Below, piece by piece: positions 17,115-25,347 of a stretch of 64,000 nt of DNA (positions within the stretch are counted from its first letter, which is position 1; the number at the start of each line of letters is the position of its first letter). Source of the DNA: Streptomyces dengpaensis (GTDB lineage: Bacteria; Actinomycetota; Actinomycetes; Streptomycetales; Streptomycetaceae); contig NZ_CP026652.1 in NCBI RefSeq assembly GCF_002946835.1, positions 6,386,001 through 6,450,000 of the forward strand, in the 5' to 3' direction. Made by a program: the position numbers and the translations under genes. A model generated the notes under the pieces. The model searched no databases. It saw only the letters and a program-made list of their open reading frames with translations, and was not told where the DNA came from.

Positions 17115-18257
17115 ATGCACAAGACCCTGATCGTGACGAACGACTTCCCGCCCCGCACCGGCGGTATCCAGGCCTTCCTGCACAACATGGCGCTGCGCCT
17201 GGACCCCGAGCGGCTCGTTGTCTACGCCTCCACCTGGAAGCGCGGCCGTGAGGGCGTCGAGGCGACGGCCGACTTCGACGCCGAACAGCCCTTCACCGTC
17301 GTACGGGACCGCACGACGATGCTGCTGCCGACTCCGGGCGCCACCCGGCGTGCCGTCGGGCTGCTGCGCGAACACGGCTGTACGTCGGTGTGGTTCGGGG
17401 CGGCGGCGCCGCTCGGCCTGATGGCGCCCGCGCTGCGCAGGGCGGGCGCGCGGCGGATCGTGGCCACCACGCACGGGCACGAGGCCGGGTGGGCCCAACT
17501 GCCCGCCGCGCGCGGCCTGTTGCGCCGGATCGGCGAGTCCACGGACACCATCACCTATCTCGGCGAGTACACGCGCTCCCGGATCGCCTCCGCGCTGACC
17601 CCCGAGGCGGCCTCGCGGATGGTCCAACTCCCGCCCGGCGTCGACGAGAAGACCTTCCACCCCGGTTCGGGCGGCGACGTGGTCCGCGCCCGGCTCGGCC
17701 TGACGGACCGCCCGGTGGTGGTCTGCGTCTCCCGCCTGGTCCCGCGCAAGGGCCAGGACACCCTCATCCTCGCCATGCCACGCATCCTGGCCAAGGAGCC
17801 GGACGCGGTGCTGCTGATCGTCGGTGGCGGGCCGTACGAGCGTGACCTGCGCAAACTCGCGTACGAAACCGGGGTTGCCGGTGCGGTGCGGTTCACCGGG
17901 GCGGTGCCCTGGTCCGAGCTGCCCGCGCACTACGGCGCCGGTGACGTCTTCGCCATGCCCTGCCGGACCCGGCGGGGCGGGCTCGACGTCGAGGGGCTCG
18001 GAATCGTCTACCTCGAGGCCTCCGCGACCGGGCTGCCCGTCGTCGCCGGCGACTCCGGCGGGGCGCCGGACGCGGTCCTCGACGGTGAGACGGGCTGGGT
18101 GGTGCGGGGCGGCTCCGCCGAGGACACCGCCGACCGTGTCATCACCCTCCTCGGCGACTCCGAGCTGCGCCGCCGGATGGGCGAGCGGGGGCGGGAGTGG
18201 GTCGAGGAGAAGTGGCGCTGGGACCTGCTGGCGGAGCGGTTGAGGGAGCTGCTGTAG
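17115..18257 (+). CDS. GT4 family glycosyltransferase, PimB-like
   Basis: 380 residues from the ATG at 17115. An in-frame GTG at 17085 is possible, but its Shine-Dalgarno is too close. GT-B fold landmarks are T-N-D-F-P-P-R-T-G-G-I-Q at the N-terminus, V-S-R-L-V-P-R-K-G-Q-D in the second domain, and E-G-L-G-I-V-Y-L-E-A, the E-x7-E nucleotide-sugar motif. It most resembles the GDP-mannose-dependent phosphatidylinositol monomannoside mannosyltransferase PimB', acting on the cytosolic face. The acceptor cannot be proven from sequence. Confidence 0.88.
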   Translation: MHKTLIVTNDFPPRTGGIQAFLHNMALRLDPERLVVYASTWKRGREGVEATADFDAEQPFTVVRDRTTMLLPTPGATRRAVGLLREHGCTSVWFGAAAPLGLMAPALRRAGARRIVATTHGHEAGWAQLPAARGLLRRIGESTDTITYLGEYTRSRIASALTPEAASRMVQLPPGVDEKTFHPGSGGDVVRARLGLTDRPVVVCVSRLVPRKGQDTLILAMPRILAKEPDAVLLIVGGGPYERDLRKLAYETGVAGAVRFTGAVPWSELPAHYGAGDVFAMPCRTRRGGLDVEGLGIVYLEASATGLPVVAGDSGGAPDAVLDGETGWVVRGGSAEDTADRVITLLGDSELRRRMGERGREWVEEKWRWDLLAERLRELL

Positions 18258-18267
18258 GGGGTTCTGG

Positions 18268-18433
18268 CCCGTCCGGCGTTTGAGGACGAGCGCGTCAGCG
18301 CGACAGCGGCGGTCTGGGGGCGGCAGCCCCCAGGGACGATGGGGGTCCCCCCGCTCTGGGGGTACCTCCCAGGCCCTTAAGGCACTGGGGGAGAAGCCGA
18401 GAGTGGGGGAGGGCAGAGGCGGAGGGGGGCGAC
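18268..18433 (-). repeat. Dispersed intergenic repeat, long form, copy B (reversed)
   Basis: Begins GCCCGTCCGGCGTTTGAGGA on the plus strand, 10 bp after the glycosyltransferase stop. It is the reverse complement of the element at 31680-31860 and shares with it an internal block containing CCCAGGCCCTTAAGGCACTG that the short copies lack. Confidence 0.82.
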
Positions 18434-18487
18434 CGCATCCATCAGCGGCTCCGTCGCGGGCGCCTTGGTCCGGCCCCCGGAAACGCC

Positions 18488-18525
18488 CCTGGCGCGGCCC
18501 CTCGCCATTGAGGGGCCGCGCCAGG
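18488..18525. terminator. Bidirectional terminator, GT4 gene / acyl-CoA ligase
   Basis: CCTGGCGCGGCCCCT and AGGGGCCGCGCCAGG pair perfectly over 15 bp around an 8-nt loop. It lies between the convergent ends of the glycosyltransferase and the acyl-CoA ligase genes (ligase stop at 18542). Confidence 0.85.
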
Positions 18526-18541
18526 AAGAAGTGCCCGGGGC

Positions 18542-20335
18542 TCAGCCCCGATAGATCGCCTCGATCTCGTAGGCGTAATCCTTCGCGACGACATTGCGCT
18601 TGAGCTTCAGCGACGGCGTCAGGTGCCCCGACTCCTCGGTGAACTGGGAGCCGAGGATACGGAACTTCCGCACCGACTCCGCCTTGGACACAGCAGCGTT
18701 GCCATCGTCGACCGCGTCCTGAATAGCGGCCAGCAGATCCGCATCGTCCCGCAACGACGCCACGCTCGCCCCCGCAGGCTTCCCGTGCTCCGAGGCCCAC
18801 CGCGCCAGGAACTCATCGTCGACGGTGACCAGCGCACCGACGAAGGGACGCCCGTCGCCGACCACCATGCACTCCGCGACCAGCGCGTGCGCGCGGATGC
18901 GGTCCTCGATCACGGCCGGGGCGACGTTCTTGCCGCCCGCGGTGACGATGATCTCCTTCTTGCGGCCGGTGATGCGGAGGTAGCCGTCCTCGTCGAGGGT
19001 GCCGACGTCACCGGTGTGGAACCAGCCGTCGGCGAGGGCCTCGGCGGTCGCGCCCTCGTTGTTCCAGTACTCCTTGAACAGGTGCTCGCCGTGCAGCAGC
19101 ACCTCGCCGTCGTCGGAGATCCGCACGACGGAACCGGGCAGCGGCTGCCCGACCGTACCGATCTTCTGCCGGTCCCACGGGTTGAACGCGGTGGCCGCAC
19201 AGGACTCGGTCAGGCCGTAGCCCTCCAGAACCGTGAAGCCGATACCGCGGAAGAAGTGTCCGAGCCGCTCACCGAGCGGGGCGCCGCCGGAGATGGCGTA
19301 CTCGCCACGACCGCCGAGGACGGCCCGCAGCTTGCTGTAGACCAGCTTGTCGAAGGCCTTGTGCTTGATCTTCAGGCCGATGGACGGGCCGGACGGCGTG
19401 TCCATCGCACGGCTGTAGGCGATCGCCGTGTCCGTCGCCTTGTCGAAGATCTTGCCCTTGCCGTCCGCCTGCGCCTTGGCACGCGCCGAGTTGTAGACCT
19501 TCTCGAAGACGCGCGGCACACCGAGGATCAACGTCGGCCGGAACGCGGCCAGTTCGTCGGTGAGGTTCTTGATGTCCGGCACACAGCCGAGCTTGATCGG
19601 CGCCATCATCGGTGCGACCTGGACGAGGCGGCCGAAGACGTGCGCCAGCGGCAGGAAGAGCAGCACGGAGCAGTCCGCGCGGAACAGCGGACGCAGCCGC
19701 TCCACGATGTTGCCGCACTCCGCGAAGAAGGCGCGGTGGGTGAGGACACATCCCTTGGGGCGGCCGGTCGTCCCGCTCGTGTAGACGATGGTCGCCGGGT
19801 CGTCGGCCTTGGCGAGCGAACTGCGCTCCTCGACCGTCTCGTCGGAGATGTCCTTGCCCGCGCGGCCCAGCGCGTCGACGCCGCCGCCCTCGATCTGCCA
19901 GACGTGCTTGAGGGCGGGCAGCCGGTCGCGCACCGACTCCACCGAGGCCGCGTGCGCGTCCAGTTCGACGATGCAGGCCGTCGCGCCCGAGTCGCCGAGG
20001 ATCCACTGCACCTGCTCCGGAGAGCTGGTCTCGTACACCGGCACGGTGATCGCGCCCGCGCTCCAGATGGCGAAGTCGAGCAGCGTCCACTCGTAGCGGG
20101 TACGGGACATCAGGCCCACCCGTTCGCCCGGCTGGACGCCGGAGGCGATCAGGCCCTTGGCGGCGGCCACCACCTCGGCAAGGAAGGTGGCGGCGGTGAC
20201 ATCCGTCCAAGTGCCGCCCACCTTGCGGGCGATGACAGCAACGTCGGGATGCTGCGCGGCGTTTCTGCGGACGATGTCGGACAGATTGCCGTCCGCAGGG
20301 ACCTCGTACAAAGCCGGAAGGCTGAACTCGCGCAA
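18542..20335 (-). CDS. Long-chain fatty-acid-CoA ligase (AMP-forming)
   Basis: 597 residues. The TTG start is supported by GAGGAG about 9 bases upstream. The AMP-binding P-loop is I-V-Y-T-S-G-T-T-G-R-P-K-G; later motifs are G-Y-G-L-T-E and G-W-F-H-T-G-D-V-G and the hinge I-T-G-R-K-K-E-I-I. It activates fatty acids with ATP and CoA in the cytoplasm. Length and motifs match the FadD15-like group of actinobacteria rather than polyketide-linked FAAL enzymes. It is read toward the bidirectional terminator. Confidence 0.94.
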   Translation of the reverse strand: MREFSLPALYEVPADGNLSDIVRRNAAQHPDVAVIARKVGGTWTDVTAATFLAEVVAAAKGLIASGVQPGERVGLMSRTRYEWTLLDFAIWSAGAITVPVYETSSPEQVQWILGDSGATACIVELDAHAASVESVRDRLPALKHVWQIEGGGVDALGRAGKDISDETVEERSSLAKADDPATIVYTSGTTGRPKGCVLTHRAFFAECGNIVERLRPLFRADCSVLLFLPLAHVFGRLVQVAPMMAPIKLGCVPDIKNLTDELAAFRPTLILGVPRVFEKVYNSARAKAQADGKGKIFDKATDTAIAYSRAMDTPSGPSIGLKIKHKAFDKLVYSKLRAVLGGRGEYAISGGAPLGERLGHFFRGIGFTVLEGYGLTESCAATAFNPWDRQKIGTVGQPLPGSVVRISDDGEVLLHGEHLFKEYWNNEGATAEALADGWFHTGDVGTLDEDGYLRITGRKKEIIVTAGGKNVAPAVIEDRIRAHALVAECMVVGDGRPFVGALVTVDDEFLARWASEHGKPAGASVASLRDDADLLAAIQDAVDDGNAAVSKAESVRKFRILGSQFTEESGHLTPSLKLKRNVVAKDYAYEIEAIYRG

Positions 20336-20631
20336 GACTGCTGCTCCTCATAGGGCGCCGACGCCACGACTTCGTGTGATGCGACGGTGCGGTCCAAGGC
20401 TTGGGCAGGTACTCAAGAGATCACTTGTTGAAAACCTGAGCACGACTGGACTGCCCGGACGTTACCCGCCGGTATGGCCTCTTCGACAGGGGGTCCCGAC
20501 GAGATGTTCCGTGCGTCACACGTGTTGGCGTTCCTTCGCGCAGAGTAGTCCACGCGATTACGGTCCAGCCAGTAACCGCAGGTCCGGCCGCCTCTATTCA
20601 CGTTTGCCTCACAGGCCTACGCTTGATCGTC
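20336..20631. other. Divergent intergenic region, ligase / phosphoesterase
   Basis: 296 bp between two divergent starts. I see no gene, strong hairpin or repeat. A half-site GTACTCA lies at 20410-20416. The phosphoesterase ATG has no Shine-Dalgarno, so a leaderless transcript is possible. Confidence 0.5.
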
Positions 20632-21429
20632 ATGGCATCCACACCGGTCGGTAACCCGAGGACGCGCATTCATGTGATCAGTGACGTGCATGGCAACGTC
20701 CGGGACCTGGCCAGAGCCGGCGACGGTGCGGACGCTCTGATCTGCCTCGGTGACCTGGTCCTGTTCCTCGACTACGCCGACCACTCGCGCGGCATCTTCC
20801 CTGACCTGTTCGGAGCGGAGAACGCGGACCGCATCGTGGAACTGCGCACCGCCCGCCGCTACGAGGAGGCGCGCGAGTTCGGCACCCGGCTGTGGTCCGG
20901 GATCGGCACGGACCGGGCCGCCGCCATCGAGAAGGCGGTCCGCAAGCAGTACGCCGAGATGTTCGCCGCGTTCCCGGCACCGACGTACGCGACATACGGC
21001 AATGTCGACATGCCGACCTTGTGGCCGGAGTACGCCGGACCCGGCACGACGGTCCTCGACGGCGAACGCGTCGAAATCGGCGGCAGGGTCTTCGGCTTCG
21101 TCGGCGGCGGACTGCGCACCCCCATGCGGACGCCGTATGAGATCGGCGACGAGGAGTACGCGGCGAAGATCGAGGCGGTCGGCGAGGTCGACGTGCTGTG
21201 CACGCATATCCCGCCGGAGGTGCCCGAGCTGGTGTACGACACGGTGGCGCGCCGTTTCGAACGCGGGTCCCGCGCCCTCCTGGACGCGATCCGCCGTACA
21301 CGCCCGCGCTACTCACTCTTCGGCCATGTCCACCAGCCGCTCGTCCGCCGGATGCGGATCGGGGCGACGGAATGCGTGAATGTGGGCCACTTCGCGGGGT
21401 CGGGGCGGCCATGGGTCCTGGAGTGGTGA
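20632..21429 (+). CDS. Metallophosphoesterase
   Basis: 265 residues from the ATG at 20632; a TTG 9 bp upstream is the alternative. The dimetal motifs of calcineurin-like phosphoesterases are present: S-D-V-H-G-N, then C-L-G-D-L-V, T-Y-G-N-V-D, C-T-H-I-P-P and F-G-H-V-H-Q. The substrate is not predictable; relatives include nucleotidases and cyclic-nucleotide phosphodiesterases. No ribosome-binding site is visible before the start, consistent with a leaderless mRNA. Confidence 0.9.
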   Translation: MASTPVGNPRTRIHVISDVHGNVRDLARAGDGADALICLGDLVLFLDYADHSRGIFPDLFGAENADRIVELRTARRYEEAREFGTRLWSGIGTDRAAAIEKAVRKQYAEMFAAFPAPTYATYGNVDMPTLWPEYAGPGTTVLDGERVEIGGRVFGFVGGGLRTPMRTPYEIGDEEYAAKIEAVGEVDVLCTHIPPEVPELVYDTVARRFERGSRALLDAIRRTRPRYSLFGHVHQPLVRRMRIGATECVNVGHFAGSGRPWVLEW

Positions 21430-21553
21430 GCCGACGGCGGCCGTGAACCCCAGGTGGGGTGCTAGCACCCGCGGCCGTGCGCGGTAGCCTTCACGCTGCA
21501 CACACGTGCGCACGACCCTCCCTCACCGGACCGCATCTGGAGGAGCCACGGCG

Positions 21554-21994
21554 ATGGCGGAACACACCAGCTCGAGCATCACGATCGAGGCGGCACCGGC
21601 TGACGTCATGGCGGTGATCGCCGACTTCGCCCGCTATCCGGACTGGACCGGCGAGGTCAAGGAGGCGGAGGTGCTTGCCACGGACGAGCAGGGCCGCGCC
21701 GAGCAGGTCCGCCTCGTCATGGACGCCGGCGCCATCAAGGACGACCAGACCCTCGGCTACACCTGGACCGGCGACCACGAGGTCTCCTGGACCCTGGTCA
21801 AGTCCCAGATGCTCCGCTCCCTGGACGGCTCCTACATCCTCAAGCCCGCGGGCGCGGGCGCCACCGAGGTCACCTACCAGCTGACCGTCGACGTCAAGAT
21901 CCCCATGCTCGGCATGATCAAGCGCAAGGCCGAGAAGGTCATCATCGACAGGGCGCTGGCGGGCTTGAAGAAGCGGGTCGAGGAAACCAACTAA
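21554..21994 (+). CDS. SRPBCC (START-like) superfamily protein
   Basis: 146 residues; the ATG follows TGGAGGAG at 9 bases. S-S-I-T-I-E-A-A-P-A-D-V-M-A-V-I-A-D-F and Y-P-D-W form the typical start of a polyketide cyclase/dehydrase-like helix-grip fold. A hydrophobic cavity protein of this type could bind a lipid or aromatic ligand. No polyketide genes lie nearby, so the cyclase label should not be read as function. It sits between the phosphoesterase and the ArsA-like ATPase, all in one direction. Confidence 0.85.
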   Translation: MAEHTSSSITIEAAPADVMAVIADFARYPDWTGEVKEAEVLATDEQGRAEQVRLVMDAGAIKDDQTLGYTWTGDHEVSWTLVKSQMLRSLDGSYILKPAGAGATEVTYQLTVDVKIPMLGMIKRKAEKVIIDRALAGLKKRVEETN

Positions 21995-22002
21995 GCCCCT
22001 TT

Positions 22003-22110
22003 CAGCCCGTCCGGCGTTTAGGACGAGCGCGAAGCGCGATACGGGGGGGCTGGGGGCCGAAGTCCCCCAGGTACGGGACGGGTAGGGGCGGAGGGGGCGA
22101 AAAAACCGCC
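22003..22110 (-). repeat. Dispersed intergenic repeat, short form, copy C (reversed)
   Basis: Starts CAGCCCGTCCGGCGTTTAGG 9 bp after the SRPBCC stop and ends GGCGAAAAAACCGCC. It is the reverse complement of the trpD-proximal copy at 6827-6934, with the same CGCGCTTCGCGCTCG core read backwards. Confidence 0.8.
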
Positions 22111-22138
22111 CGGCCCCGCACCGGTACCGTTCACCCCC

Positions 22139-23317
22139 ATGCGCACCATCCTGATCACCGGCCAAGGCGGCACAGGCCGTACGACGGTCGCCGCGGCCAC
22201 GGCGCTGAAGGCGGCCGGCGAAGGCACCCGCACCCTGGTGCTCACCGCCGACCGCACGGACACCCTGGGCGCCGTCCTCGGCGTACGAACGGGACCGGAC
22301 CCGGTGGAAGCGGGACCCCGCCTCACCGCCTGGCGCCCCGACGCGGCCGCCCGCTTCCGCGAGGACCTCACCGCCTTCCAGGAGCGCGCCACCACCGCCC
22401 TGGACCTGCTGGGCGCCACCCGCCTGGACGCCGAGGAAGTCACCCCTCTCCCCGGCGCCGAGGAACTCGCCCTGCTCCGCGCCCTGCGCGACGCGGCGAT
22501 GTCGGAGACGTACGACCTCCTGGTCGTGGACCTCCCCCCGGCCCCCCAGGCCCTCGGCCTGCTCGCCCTGCCGGAGGAACTCCGTCGCTATCTGCGCCGT
22601 CTGCTTCCGCCGGAGCGCCAGGCGGCCCGCGCCCTGCGCCCCGTCCTCGGGCGGCTCGCGGGCGTCCCGATGCCCGCGGAGTGGCTGTACGAGACGGCGG
22701 CGCGCTGGGACCTCGAGCTGGCCGCCGTGGAGGCGGTCGTCGCGGACCGGGCCACGATCGTACGGCTGGTCGCCGAACCGGGCCCGGCCGGTGCCGACGC
22801 CGTACGCACCGCCGCCACCGCTTTCGCCCTGCGCGGACTGTCCGTCGACGCTCTGGTCGCGAACCGTGTGCTGCCCGGCGCCACGAACGACACCTGGCTG
22901 GCGGCCCTCGCGGCCCAGCAGCGCAAGGCGCTGGAGGAGTGGCGGGAGACGTACGACCTGCACGAGGTCCCGCACCTCGGTCACGACCCGCGCGGCACCC
23001 ACGACCTCGCCGCGCTCCCGGTGCCCGGCGTCAACACGGCGCCCACCCCGGTCGAGTGGCCCGTCACCGACCAGCCGGCCGAGGACGGCGGCGAGCGGGT
23101 CCTCGTCTGGCACATCCCGCTGCCCGGCGCGATACGCGAGGAACTCGACCTCATCCGGCGCGGCGACGAACTTGTCGTCACCGTCGGGCAGTTCCGCCGG
23201 ATCGTGCCGCTGCCGTCGGCTCTGCGCCGCTGCACCGTGGCCGGCGCGGCGCTGCGTGAGGGCGAGCTGCGGATCCGGTTCGCGCCTGACCCTGACCTGT
23301 GGCCGCGCAGCCGGTGA
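22139..23317 (+). CDS. ArsA/GET3-like ATPase
   Basis: 392 residues. The deviant Walker A loop G8-Q-G-G-T-G-R-T15 sits at the extreme N-terminus, followed by switch-like V-V-D-L-P-P-A-P (Walker B region) and D-A-L-V-A-N-R-V. It belongs to the SIMIBI anion-transporting ATPase (ArsA) family. The metal-binding cysteines of true arsenite pumps are not visible, so arsenic transport is unlikely. Actinobacterial homologues often occur in pairs; here only one is seen. The C-terminal domain adds a beta-rich HSP20-like tail. Function unknown. Confidence 0.86.
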   Translation: MRTILITGQGGTGRTTVAAATALKAAGEGTRTLVLTADRTDTLGAVLGVRTGPDPVEAGPRLTAWRPDAAARFREDLTAFQERATTALDLLGATRLDAEEVTPLPGAEELALLRALRDAAMSETYDLLVVDLPPAPQALGLLALPEELRRYLRRLLPPERQAARALRPVLGRLAGVPMPAEWLYETAARWDLELAAVEAVVADRATIVRLVAEPGPAGADAVRTAATAFALRGLSVDALVANRVLPGATNDTWLAALAAQQRKALEEWRETYDLHEVPHLGHDPRGTHDLAALPVPGVNTAPTPVEWPVTDQPAEDGGERVLVWHIPLPGAIREELDLIRRGDELVVTVGQFRRIVPLPSALRRCTVAGAALREGELRIRFAPDPDLWPRSR

Positions 23318-23419
23318 CCGCGGTCCCGAGCTGCGGTCGAACTGTGGTCCCGGAGCCGGTGAACCGTGTACCCCCGTTCGGGTAACGTCGAAGGCACGAA
23401 CCGTAGGCAGGAGTCCGCC

Positions 23420-23962
23420 ATGAGCGAAGAGCGCCCCACGTCCGACGCCGCTCAGGAGAAGGCGGCCGACGAGGTGCACGTCGAAACCGACGACGTGCAG
23501 GTTGAAGCCGACGAAGTAGACGTTGATGAGGCGCGCGTCGAAGAGGTGCGCGTGGCCGACGCCGATGCCTGGGCGACGGCCTGTGAAGAGGACCTCGCGG
23601 CGGAGAAGGCCCGCCGCCGTGCCCAGTACGGACCGCCGCCGGGCTCGGCCGCCGAGGAGCTGCGCAGGCTTGTCGACGCCGTCACCGACAAGCTGTCCGG
23701 ACTGCAGTCGCCGCTCTTCGGCGCGGTGGCCTCCGGCACGGCCCAGCAGATGGTCAACCAGGTCGTGCAGCAGGCCAAGGCCGCCGTCGAGCCGGTGATG
23801 GAGCGCAACCCGGACGTGTTCGACCACCTCGCGGCCGCGGGCTCCGAGCTGCTCGCCGCCTACCGCTCCGCCGTCGAGGCGCAGGAACGGCGCTGGACAG
23901 TCCGGGACAAGGGCCCCCGAGACGACGGGACCGGTCCCGGGGAGCGCATCGACTTGGACTGA
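23420..23962 (+). CDS. SCO2127-like protein (DUF5304)
   Basis: 180 residues; the ATG follows AGGAG. The N-terminus is acidic and repetitive (V-E-T-D-D-V-Q-V-E-A-D-E-V), followed by a conserved helical region. Position directly upstream of glkA and the composition match S. coelicolor SCO2127. Published work on that gene links it to glucose utilisation and carbon catabolite repression, reportedly by raising glkA and glcP expression. The biochemical activity is unknown. It lies 54 bp before glkA and is probably co-transcribed. Confidence 0.85.
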   Translation: MSEERPTSDAAQEKAADEVHVETDDVQVEADEVDVDEARVEEVRVADADAWATACEEDLAAEKARRRAQYGPPPGSAAEELRRLVDAVTDKLSGLQSPLFGAVASGTAQQMVNQVVQQAKAAVEPVMERNPDVFDHLAAAGSELLAAYRSAVEAQERRWTVRDKGPRDDGTGPGERIDLD

Positions 23963-24016
23963 ATGTCCCTCGGGTACGGTTGGCCGTAGCGGGGCTCGAC
24001 CGAAACTGAGGGATTC

Positions 24017-24970
24017 ATGGGACTCACCATCGGCGTCGATATCGGCGGCACGAAGATCGCGGCCGGTGTGGTCGACGAGGAAGGCAACATCCTCTCGACC
24101 CACAAGGTGCCGACCCCCGGCACGCCGCAGGGCATCGTCGACGCCATCGCTTCCGCCGTGGAGGGTGCGCGGGCCGGTCACGACATCGTCGGCGTGGGCA
24201 TCGGTGCCGCCGGTTACGTGAACCGCCAGCGCTCGACGGTCTACTTCGCGCCGAACATCGACTGGCGGCAGGAGCCGCTCAAGGCCGAGGTCGAGGAGCG
24301 CGTCGGCCTGCCGGTCGTCGTCGAGAACGACGCGAACGCGGCGGCGTGGGGCGAGTACAAGTTCGGCGCGGGCAAGGGTCATCGCAACGTCATCTGCATC
24401 ACGCTGGGCACGGGGCTTGGCGGCGGCATCATCATCGGCAACAAGCTGCGCCGTGGGCACTTCGGTGTGGCCGCCGAGTTCGGGCACATCCGGATGGTGC
24501 CGGACGGTCTGCTGTGCGGTTGCGGCTCGCAGGGCTGCTGGGAGCAGTACGCCTCCGGGCGTGCCCTCGTCCGGTACGCCAAGCAGCGGGCCAACGCGAC
24601 CCCCGAGAACGCGGAGATCCTGCTCGCGCTGGGCAACGGCACCCCCGACGGTATCGAGGGCAAGCACATCTCGGTGGCCGCGCGGCAGGGCGACCCGGTG
24701 GCGGTGGACTCCTACCGCGAGCTGGCCCGCTGGGCCGGCGCGGGGCTCGCCGATCTGGCCTCGCTCTTCGACCCGTCCGCGTTCATTGTCGGCGGCGGGC
24801 TGTCGGACGAGGGCGAGCTGGTCCTCGACCCGATTCGCAAGTCGTACAGGCGGTGGCTGGTGGGTGGCAACTGGCGGCCGGTGGCCGACGTCATCGCCGC
24901 GCAGTTGGGCAACAAGGCGGGGCTTGTGGGTGCGGCGGACCTGGCTCGGGAGCCGGATCCGATCATGTAG
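24017..24970 (+). CDS. glkA: ROK-family glucokinase
   Basis: 317 residues, exactly the length I recall for S. coelicolor GlkA. The ATP site starts G-V-D-I-G-G-T-K-I, the catalytic Asp is in E-N-D-A-N-A-A-A-W-G-E, and the zinc-binding ROK signature is C-G-C-G-S-Q-G-C-W-E. It phosphorylates glucose in the cytoplasm. In Streptomyces it also mediates glucose repression independent of PTS signalling. The start ATG has GAGGG upstream. The intergenic element at 25033 follows it. Confidence 0.97.
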   Translation: MGLTIGVDIGGTKIAAGVVDEEGNILSTHKVPTPGTPQGIVDAIASAVEGARAGHDIVGVGIGAAGYVNRQRSTVYFAPNIDWRQEPLKAEVEERVGLPVVVENDANAAAWGEYKFGAGKGHRNVICITLGTGLGGGIIIGNKLRRGHFGVAAEFGHIRMVPDGLLCGCGSQGCWEQYASGRALVRYAKQRANATPENAEILLALGNGTPDGIEGKHISVAARQGDPVAVDSYRELARWAGAGLADLASLFDPSAFIVGGGLSDEGELVLDPIRKSYRRWLVGGNWRPVADVIAAQLGNKAGLVGAADLAREPDPIM

Positions 24971-25032
24971 CGGCCGGTGTGTGGGGCGGGTAGCCGCCGG
25001 TTGGGTGGTTCGCCTGCTCGTCGTCGTGGGTC

Positions 25033-25144
25033 GGGGCCGTGCCGGTACATCCGCCCGCATCCGAACGGATCCACTGTGGGGCTCCAAGGAGCCGTTTCTG
25101 TTGATCCGCCCGGATGCGGGCATTTGATGTACCGGCACGGCCCC
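25033..25144 (-). repeat. MITE-like element, copy 1
   Basis: 112 bp bounded by perfect 19-bp terminal inverted repeats: GGGGCCGTGCCGGTACATC at 25033-25051 and its reverse complement at 25126-25144. The inverted symmetry continues inward imperfectly (CGCCCGCATCCG / CGGATGCGGGCA). The interior on the reverse strand (AAACGGCTCCT...) matches copy 2 at 31891-32003. There is no coding capacity and no clear target-site duplication. It lies 62 bp after glkA. Confidence 0.85.
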
Positions 25145-25159
25145 TTCCGTGCGTGGGCG

Positions 25160-25320
25160 GGTGCCGCCGTCCCGGGTGACGCCTGTCCCAGGAGCAGGCC
25201 GTCTCGGGTGCGGGTCGTGTGCTGGCTGTCGGCCGTCCCGAGTGACGGCTGTCCTGGGTGCGGGTCGTGCTCTGGCTGCGGGTTGTCCCGGGTGCGGGGT
25301 GTCCCGGTGTGGGGCTTCCG
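25160..25320. repeat. Degenerate repeats before the EEP hydrolase gene
   Basis: Imperfect repeats of CTCGGGTGCGGGTCGTG and CTGGGTGCGGGTCGTG type with variants (GTCCCGGGTGACG, GTCCCGAGTGACG, GTCCCGGGTGCGG). They fill the gap between the MITE-like element and the next gene. No gene is supported here. Confidence 0.6.
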
Positions 25321-25347
25321 GGCCTGGGGTGTCGTATCTTGATCGCC

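Noticed and set aside
21491..25138. A very long open frame (about 1200 codons) on the reverse strand
   Set aside because: It lies antisense to five well-supported genes (SRPBCC, ArsA-like, SCO2127-like, glkA and more). Long antisense frames are expected at this GC content; the translation is low-complexity and has no recognisable domain.
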